Assembly (NCBI GenBank): GCA_021307315.1
Contig: JAJSPD010000030.1
Coordinates: 372,001-436,000 of the forward strand
Source: Bisporella sp. PMI_857
Taxonomy: Eukaryota; Ascomycota; Leotiomycetes; Helotiales; Helotiaceae
Direction of reading: 5' to 3'
Length of the DNA stretch: 64,000 nucleotides
Within the stretch, counting starts at the first letter, position 1; each line of letters begins with the position of its first letter. The notes beneath the pieces were generated by a model. That model saw only the letters and a program-made list of their open reading frames with translations, searched no databases and was not told where the DNA came from. The position numbers and the translations under genes are program-made. This document shows, piece after piece, positions 57,557 through 64,000 of this stretch.

Positions 57557-58334
57557 ATGTTAAGCAGGTCACTCCGGAGGTCCATACTGGACAGCAAGCC
57601 ATCCCAGGTAACGCTACCTCCAACGTTCCTCCTCCCAATCCGCGCCAGGTTCTTCAACACCACCCAGCAACATATCGAATCGCCGCCAGATGCTGCCATT
57701 ACAACCCCAAGCCCCTCAACCCTCTCCTCGCCATTGCAAGAGAAAACATACAGGCCAATGCTGCCCAAAGTCCCCTTAGCACCACCACCGCCTACAACAC
57801 CCCTCAACATCTCCACGTCAATAACCAAAATGCTCCCTCTCCTCGCTGCGCAACCCTCACACTACATCAGCGCACACATCCACGGCCGTCCCTACCTCGT
57901 CACAGCAGGTGACATCGTGCGGCTCCCCTTCCTAATGCCCGGTGTTTCGCCCGGGGATATTCTACGCCTAAATCGAGCATCGAGTTTAGGTTCTAGGGAT
58001 TATACATTGAAGGGAGCACCATATCTAGATGAGAGGTTATTTGTGTGCAGGGCGCGGGTCATGGGAACAGAGTCGGAGCCAATGAGGACTAAGGAGAAGA
58101 AGAAGCGGCGGAATCGAAGGTTGAGAACAGTACAGAGCAAGCATAGGTTTACGATATTGAGAATTTCCGAGGTAAGCACCTTTCATTGATCCTGCTCATT
58201 TATTATTGATGATTGTGGACTCCTCGTGTATGCATTATGTGATATCAAACTATTTTCCACACACAGATCATCCGCTAACCACCAGACCTATTTAGGTGAA
58301 GGTAAATGATCTAGAGGACATTCAAGGGCAGTGA
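57557..58334 (+). CDS. MRPL49: Mitochondrial large-subunit ribosomal protein bL21m
   Basis: Component of the mitochondrial 54S subunit, equivalent to bacterial L21. Exons 57557-58171 and 58296-58334 give about 217 residues. The start is placed at MLSRSLRRSILDSKPSQVTL, a typical mitochondrial presequence; an upstream in-frame ATG at 57461 would put 32 acidic and neutral residues before it. After a Pro/Thr-rich linker the conserved part reads HYISAHIHGRPYLVTAGDIV, RLPFLMPGVSPGDILRLNRA, KGAPYLDERLFVCRARVMGT and SKHRFTILRISEVKVNDLE. The 124 nt intron falls within the last conserved block, so the final 12 codons are in exon 2. Confidence 0.9.
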
Positions 58335-58837
58335 GCGATTAGAAATAAGAATGGTAGAGGTTGCCCGTGTATTGTATATTCAGGAAACCCATGCACAGAG
58401 TATTCGTTGGCACAATGTATCATATGAAGTGTATTATCCTGGAAAATGGAGCTAAGATCAGAACCATAGTCAAAGGCTCATATTCAGGCCAGGCAGTGTA
58501 TCACATCTCGGCGTTATCTTCAATGCTAAATCTGCACTATATGCGTGTTCTCTAAGTTTTGATTTCGATGAATATCATGTCTTAGGAGTGGCAATTGCTT
58601 TTGATTTATTCGAAATTCCTATCGGATTCAGGCTGAACCTCGCCGCCACTAGTCCCAATGATATATTAGCATCTATCACCAGGATTTCTATGCCGATATG
58701 ATGGCAAAAAAACGAACTCTAAATGTATTGTTTATTATAGATGATTCATCCCCCCTAGCCTTATCGTAATCTCATATTCTCCCACACACATAATCACCAC
58801 CTCAAAGCCCCTCACTCCAAGACATCAGTTACATCAG
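58335..58837. other. Convergent gap after bL21m
   Basis: 3' regions of bL21m and of the minus-strand disordered protein. Nothing else recognised. Confidence 0.5.
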
Positions 58838-61788
58838 CTATTCTGGCCGAGCTCTGAAACTAACATGTCGAGTATAGTTATCGGAGGAATCTTTCTGCTC
58901 TACTCTTAGACGTGGAACCAGAGCTCCTGGTTCTTGATTATAGAATGGGTAGTATGTTGATGGTCGCATGTGTGAGTCTCCACGTACTACGTCGGGCCAA
59001 TCATTGGGTTGCGCTGGTTGAGATGCATATGAACGCCGAGGACTTGTTGACTGTCGATTTAAGTTTGGTCGTGATATTGATTCCGTTGATGAAGAAGATC
59101 TTGAAGACTCGTGACTGTGGATTCGTTTTGATTTAACAATGGAGCGTATCGATGATCTTGTGCTGGTGCCCTTGTTTTGTGTTGAGCTTCTATTTCCTTT
59201 ATCAATTCTGGATTCCTCGCAAGACTTTATTGCAGTCTTCTCGGTCGAATGTTGTTTATGAACAGGCTCATCTGCCCATGAACCTATAAGCAAATCCAGA
59301 TCTAGACTACACGCAGAGGGAGTTGGAGGCGCAAAATAGATATTGCGGTGAGGAAGGCAATCTATCGTTGTTAGTAACATTTCAACCTTACAAATTAAAT
59401 ATTACTCACAGGCTTCTTGGTATTGAATTTCGCTATCGTTAAAATCCGACGGTAGTGTTTCGACCCGAGAATGATGAAATTGTTCTTCAGACTCCTGTGA
59501 CAGCATCTCCATTTCATGGCTCCGATATGTCTCAGGATGAGGTTGTCGAGCATTCTGGTCTGCTTCTTGATAGAGCTCATCTCTTACCCAATCTTCTTGA
59601 TAATATGCATAATCACCGGCCGTAGCTCTATGCATGGAGACACTGGGTTGAGATCCACTGTGAGAGGTTTCGACTTTACCTTCTGCATCTTCGTGCCCAA
59701 GATCTCTCTTATCTTGCTGAGAATTCTGTGTTGCGTTGGAGAAAGTTATTAGTTTGGGACATAGGTTTATGAAGACGATTGAGGTGAATGCAGCAGAGTG
59801 CCTGATTTTAGCTTACCAGATACATATGTCCCACCTGCTGTTCATCTGACATTTCCCAATCATGGTGCTTTCGATAAGTATCCTCGAGGTTGCTGTTAGA
59901 CTTTCGTTTAGGTTGAAATGTCCATGTTTCTGTGACTCGCGCACTTTGACCCGGTCGAGGATTGATGAGATGTAGCTTCTCCCATGGTGGCAGGGTGCAT
60001 GGTCTGTAGAAATACACCGTTAGTAAACGTAATAGAAAGTTCTACGATCTATGCCTCGTAGTACTATTGACTGGGGGTGTATGGTGATGCTTACTTATCT
60101 GGATATAAGCGTTCATGCCGTCGTCGCTCTGACCGAGAAGAGGTTCTAGATTCGAAGTTATCGTCTTTGCTCGATTTGTCCTGAATATCAGCGCTAGGTG
60201 CCTTAGAAGAAACAGTGGAGACTGCGGCATCTCTCTGACTTCGATTCTCACCGCGCCGTTCGATAGGCGACAGTGGGCTGTCACGAGAAGTATCTTTAGA
60301 CCGCTGCTCTTCATGAAATATCTTGATTGGTATTTCGTAAGTCTCCTCCACCACTGTCGAAGCGTGCGGCTGTTGATAGTATAACCCGTTAATTGAGGGT
60401 GAAAATGTTTGCTCTGCGAGCTCCGAAGATTCTCTGCGCAAACGAGGGCTTCCTTTGGAGTTCGGCTTTTGGCCAGATATGTCTGATACTATAGGGATTG
60501 ATGTTTAGCAATATGACTTTGTGTACTTTTCAATATTATAAATGCTGCTTACCATTTCCTACCAAGACATATTCTCCACCCGGAATATGCTTATCCTTCC
60601 TCTTCAATGACTGCAAATGGACCTTGGAATTTCGAGATATTTCATCTTCGACATGCTGGCCTTCAATAGTAATGATATCCTCAGGTCTAACCAGCCTGAT
60701 TAACTTGACTTTCTGGCGATTGTCAATCTCCTCCACCCTGTATGGAGAGTTTGTGGCTCTTGCATACTTGACTCGAGAGGGGGTTTGCTTTGGCAGTTCG
60801 GTAGATTTAGTTAATTCTGCATCATAGGCATCTTCAATATCACTAACTGACTTTTTCTATAATAATATTAGAATGGTTGGTCAATGTAGTGAGTATATCA
60901 TACTTCAGAACGCCTGTGATCTTTCTCTTTCTTACGCTTCCTGACATCAGCCATTGATTCTTCACTGCTTGTAGAATTTGCATCTTTCCGGCATTTTCTG
61001 CAGAATGCCGGAGTGGGCGTTTCACCAGGCTTGATAGGATTCTCAAGATGGTATTTCGTAGACCTGATCTGCCCACATCCTGCGCATACATGCTTCGCAA
61101 TCGGAATTGTAGTTCTGACTGGCACATCCCTATCCTTACTGCTTTCAGAAGCAGTTTCAACCCGTGCACTCTCTTTCTTTCCTCTGACAGCAGCATGGAT
61201 ATGGGCATCGATTTTCTTCAGTTCCTCGATTTCTTCTTTTGTTGGAGGCCTCGTTGGCTCGACCGTATACTTCGTAGGCTCGAATTGTTTGGGTTGACAG
61301 CAGTACATACTCGGCTGCTGCGTCAGAGCTACTGGCGCTGCTAATTGGCCTGCTATGTCTTGAGGTGAAGGAAGTGGCTGAAGACACATTTGCGGATACA
61401 TGAGCTGCTGCTGACCTGTTTGCGGGACATAAGGGACTCCGCCAATCATTATAGGAACGAGGGGGGCGATCTTCTCCTCAGATTTTGTTTTCTTTGGAAT
61501 AACCCTAGTATTCATCCCAAAAGACGCTGGAAGCAGATCAATAGATTTTCTCGCAGGTCTCGGTTTCTTGTCGCGTGCCATTACAAGCTTGCCATTGACC
61601 TTTGTAAGGTATGGATGGCCAGGTGACAGGAATATCTTGTCATCAGAGCTTGAGCTACGTCTACCGTTGTCTTTCCTGACCCTACCCTTTAGTGAGGAAC
61701 TGTATCCGTACAAGTTAAAAGGCAACCCAGACTGTGCGAGAGGTGTAAATCTTACATGGTCATCAACATCTTGATATACTATCCACAA
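58838..61788 (-). CDS. Large disordered protein with a CxxC-x24-CxxC zinc module
   Basis: Unrecognised fungal protein of several exons. Supported coding blocks are about 60898-61788, 60541-60860, 60091-60500, 59808-60005, 59415-59735 and 58838-59360, with short introns between. The exact ends of the middle exons are approximate. The N terminus starts MWIVYQDVDDHVRFTPLAQS. A probable zinc module lies at the end of the first exon: CAGCGQIRSTKYH, then ETPTPAFCRKCRK, two CxxC pairs 24 residues apart. The rest is rich in Ser, Arg, Glu and Lys, with low-complexity segments such as SRSSSSTESISRPNLNR, and is probably disordered. One conserved-looking piece is VKLIRLVRPEDIITIEGQ. No enzyme motif was seen. 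It could be a nuclear scaffold or RNA-associated protein; this is a guess. Confidence 0.65.
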
Positions 61789-62574
61789 TCGCGATTGTTA
61801 TGTTCCTACGTGATTGTTAATGTTTGGGGAAAGAGTCTCGTTGCGTGTTGGATATTAAGCCCCTAGCCAAGTGTTAAATGATATCTTTCTGCTGGTGAAT
61901 TTCAATGTCAATTGAGTGGAAAAAGATGAGGATGAGGCTGCCGCGCTCTTTCTGTTTTGGCCGACTTGTATTCACCTTTAGCAACCACTTACAACCGGCA
62001 CTGTCCAATGGATTCACGTGAATAGTCTAACTAACAAGCGCAATCCGATATGAAGGAAGCTCTTATATATCCCGAAGGAAGAGCTATTAGAGGGGAGCAT
62101 GACTTGTGGTCTATGTGATGTAAAACAAATACTCTATTCTATATACTAATGAGCAGGATGTCAATGCACAAATGACATTGGAAGCGGACTTGAAAATTAC
62201 GGTCAGTATCCACTGTTGGAAAGGCAATACACCACATACGATGTTGCTCAGAGATTCATGATTTCGGCGCCTTCGAGGATAACATATCAGACTGAAAGAA
62301 ACCACAGGTTAAGACAGATGCAACTAAATTTAGAAGAATCAAGATAACTCTGTTCCACATTTACGAGACTAACAAGCAAAGTTCCATGCTTCTATTATGC
62401 TTGCATCTAGAGCAACTAAAGAAAATTTGACGAACAGCAATGTCCCACAGGAAAGGAAGCAATTCAACTCCTCACTCGAGACGAGATCTTGTTTATGAGT
62501 ACATTTAATAGACATAAGCAACCTTCTATGGCGCTGTGCTAGATATATTGATACATACGCAACTTTTCCCCTTT
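61789..62574. promoter_or_regulatory. Intergenic: upstream of zinc-module gene, 3' of STT3
   Basis: About 790 bases separating two minus-strand genes. It holds the promoter of the zinc-module gene and the 3' region of STT3. No other feature was recognised. Confidence 0.5.
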
Positions 62575-64000
62575 TTATTCAACCCTCAAAACTTTTGGTC
62601 CTCTTCGTTTGATGGCTTTCTTCTTTTTGTTTCCCCTTTCAAATGACGCGGCGGATGCGTGATCTCTCCCGAAATTATCAAGGTCCTTTACCTTATAGAT
62701 ACGGATGATCCAGTTCTCGCTAGTGAAAGCTTCTTCCATGGTGTTCAATACTGGGCCAACTTCTGGTAGCTTGACACCACGAACGCGGTCCATGGCCTGT
62801 CCCGGTGGGAAAAGCGTATTGTAGTTGTAGTATGACATTTTATACCTATAAATCATCAGACAAGAACTTACCGATTGGCAAAGGACTAAAACTTACATCA
62901 AACTATCTTTCATGGTTTGGGTAGCATCCTGGTCAACCTTATATTCTCCTCTCTGGGTGAAGAAGTCACGCTCCTTCACCTCATCGGGCCAGATACCTTC
63001 AGCGATTCGTACCATCCATAAGAATTTGTTGATATCATCACCAGAGTAGCCGAGAAGCCCACCAAATACAACGAGAACATAGTCCACCTCGTGCTGACGC
63101 ATGATGGGATAACTCACTTCTTCCTTGGAACTCATGGCTTTGCCGACGGTAGCAATATGGGTGTTGTTCCAGGTATTGTTATCAACTAAGGTTGGCCTAT
63201 CGGCCATTCCTCCAATTTGATAGCCGTAGTCCCACCAAGACATGATCTTTGCATCCTCCTTCGTGTTCTGTCTTAGCCATTGATAAGCCTCTCTATAATC
63301 ATCAATGATGTGTTGGCTACCATCTGGCATTCTGCTTGCTAGAACAACAGATGGTGAAGAGTATGCGTTAGAAGTGACCCATGTGCAGTGTAATACAAAG
63401 ACCAGTAAATAGAGAGTTAACGCGCTAACCACGGATCCTTTAGAGAAAGTTGTGTAAATCCCAACGATTGGGTATCGCACTGCTCGTAGGGCATCCTTCT
63501 TCTCTGACTTTTTACTGACTGGCGCAGCACCATTGGCAGGTGTGTCAGACGCGTCTGCAGGTTCTGTGGGGGAAGCAATTGTGAGATAAGTATCGAGCAG
63601 ACTTGATAAAGCTAAAGCGGCTGACACACAAACAATTGGAGTAAGCGTGAGCATCAAACGAACCATGACACCAGAGAAGTAGCTTGCAAGGATAGAGTAA
63701 ACGACCACAAAGACTTGCTCATCATTGAGCTTCTGGAAGCAAAGATATACACCGGCAGGGAATAACCAGATGAGCAGGTTTAGATCGAAGAAAAAGGCTG
63801 GCCATGCGGTAGGCTGATGCTCCGAAACAGATGCAATGATAGGAATATGAATCTTGGCATATCCTGTGTCCCATAGAGAGTAGAAACGGCCCGTCCATGG
63901 TGCAATTACACCAGTAACTGTAAGCAAAACAAGCCCACCAAACGCAAGAGAGATGACAAGTCCCACAAAACCCCATAGTAGAGTTGCGAACTGCTTGCTA
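62575..64000 (-). CDS. STT3: Oligosaccharyltransferase catalytic subunit Stt3 (C-terminal part, cut by window edge)
   Basis: Catalytic subunit that moves the lipid-linked glycan to Asn of nascent proteins in the ER. The two exons in the window (62897-64000 and 62575-62845) encode about 457 residues; the 5' part lies outside. Several transmembrane segments come first (LVISLAFGGLVLLTVTGVIA, FVVVYSILASYFSGVMVRLM), then a lumenal domain. The invariant WWDYGYQI appears in AKIMSWWDYGYQIGGMADRP, followed by TLVDNNTWNNTHIATVGKAM, also invariant in Stt3. The C terminus is basic (ERGNKKKKAIKRRGPKVLRV). The last intron splits a Met codon before YKMSYYNYNTLFPPGQAMDR. All visible motifs are intact. Confidence 0.93.

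Overview
This 64 kb window is nuclear DNA of a filamentous ascomycete (Pezizomycotina). The signs are intron-rich genes with short 45-124 nt introns, branch-point and acceptor signals close together, pyrimidine-rich promoters, and proteins that match fungal families end to end. Gene content and style look Leotiomycete-like, but that placement is an inference from memory. No bacterial operons, CRISPR arrays, rRNA or recognisable tRNA genes were seen. All gene models below were assembled by eye from splice signals and reading phase.

Left part (0-18 kb): mostly conserved housekeeping genes. These are an Nce101-like small membrane protein, the mitochondrial GTP/GDP carrier Ggc1, a decayed RBR-type E3 ligase, a secreted alpha-carbonic anhydrase with an Ala/Glu-rich tail, the NatC subunit Mak10/Naa35, ATP synthase epsilon (Atp15), cytochrome bc1 core protein 2 (Qcr2), and RNA polymerase III subunit Rpc82. 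Qcr2 and Rpc82 are divergent and share a short promoter.

Middle (18-39 kb): a GC-rich secreted protein of unknown function, then a 4 kb intergenic region with homopolymer tracts upstream of a C2H2 zinc-finger regulator. After these come a second RBR ligase pseudogene, an Abp2-type ARS-binding protein, a PMP47-like peroxisomal carrier and a membrane-anchored protein with two fasciclin domains.

Accessory part (37-57 kb): a cytochrome P450 and a zinc alcohol dehydrogenase diverge from one promoter. A short-chain dehydrogenase is convergent with the alcohol dehydrogenase. A relic dehydrogenase fragment and a Fungal_trans_2-like protein follow. Next comes about 8 kb of gene-poor DNA holding a broken DUF4419 gene, then an alpha/beta hydrolase. 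This looks like a small oxidoreductase neighbourhood inside decaying accessory DNA; no polyketide, peptide or terpene synthase backbone was found.

Right end (57-64 kb): mitochondrial ribosomal protein bL21m, a large disordered protein with a CxxC-x24-CxxC zinc module, and the C-terminal part of oligosaccharyltransferase subunit Stt3, cut by the window edge.

Four nuclear genes serve mitochondrial energy or translation (ggc1, atp15, qcr2, bL21m). The most distinctive signal is repeated gene death in expanded fungal families: two RBR ligases, one DUF4419 protein and one dehydrogenase. Point stops and single-base shifts predominate over large deletions.
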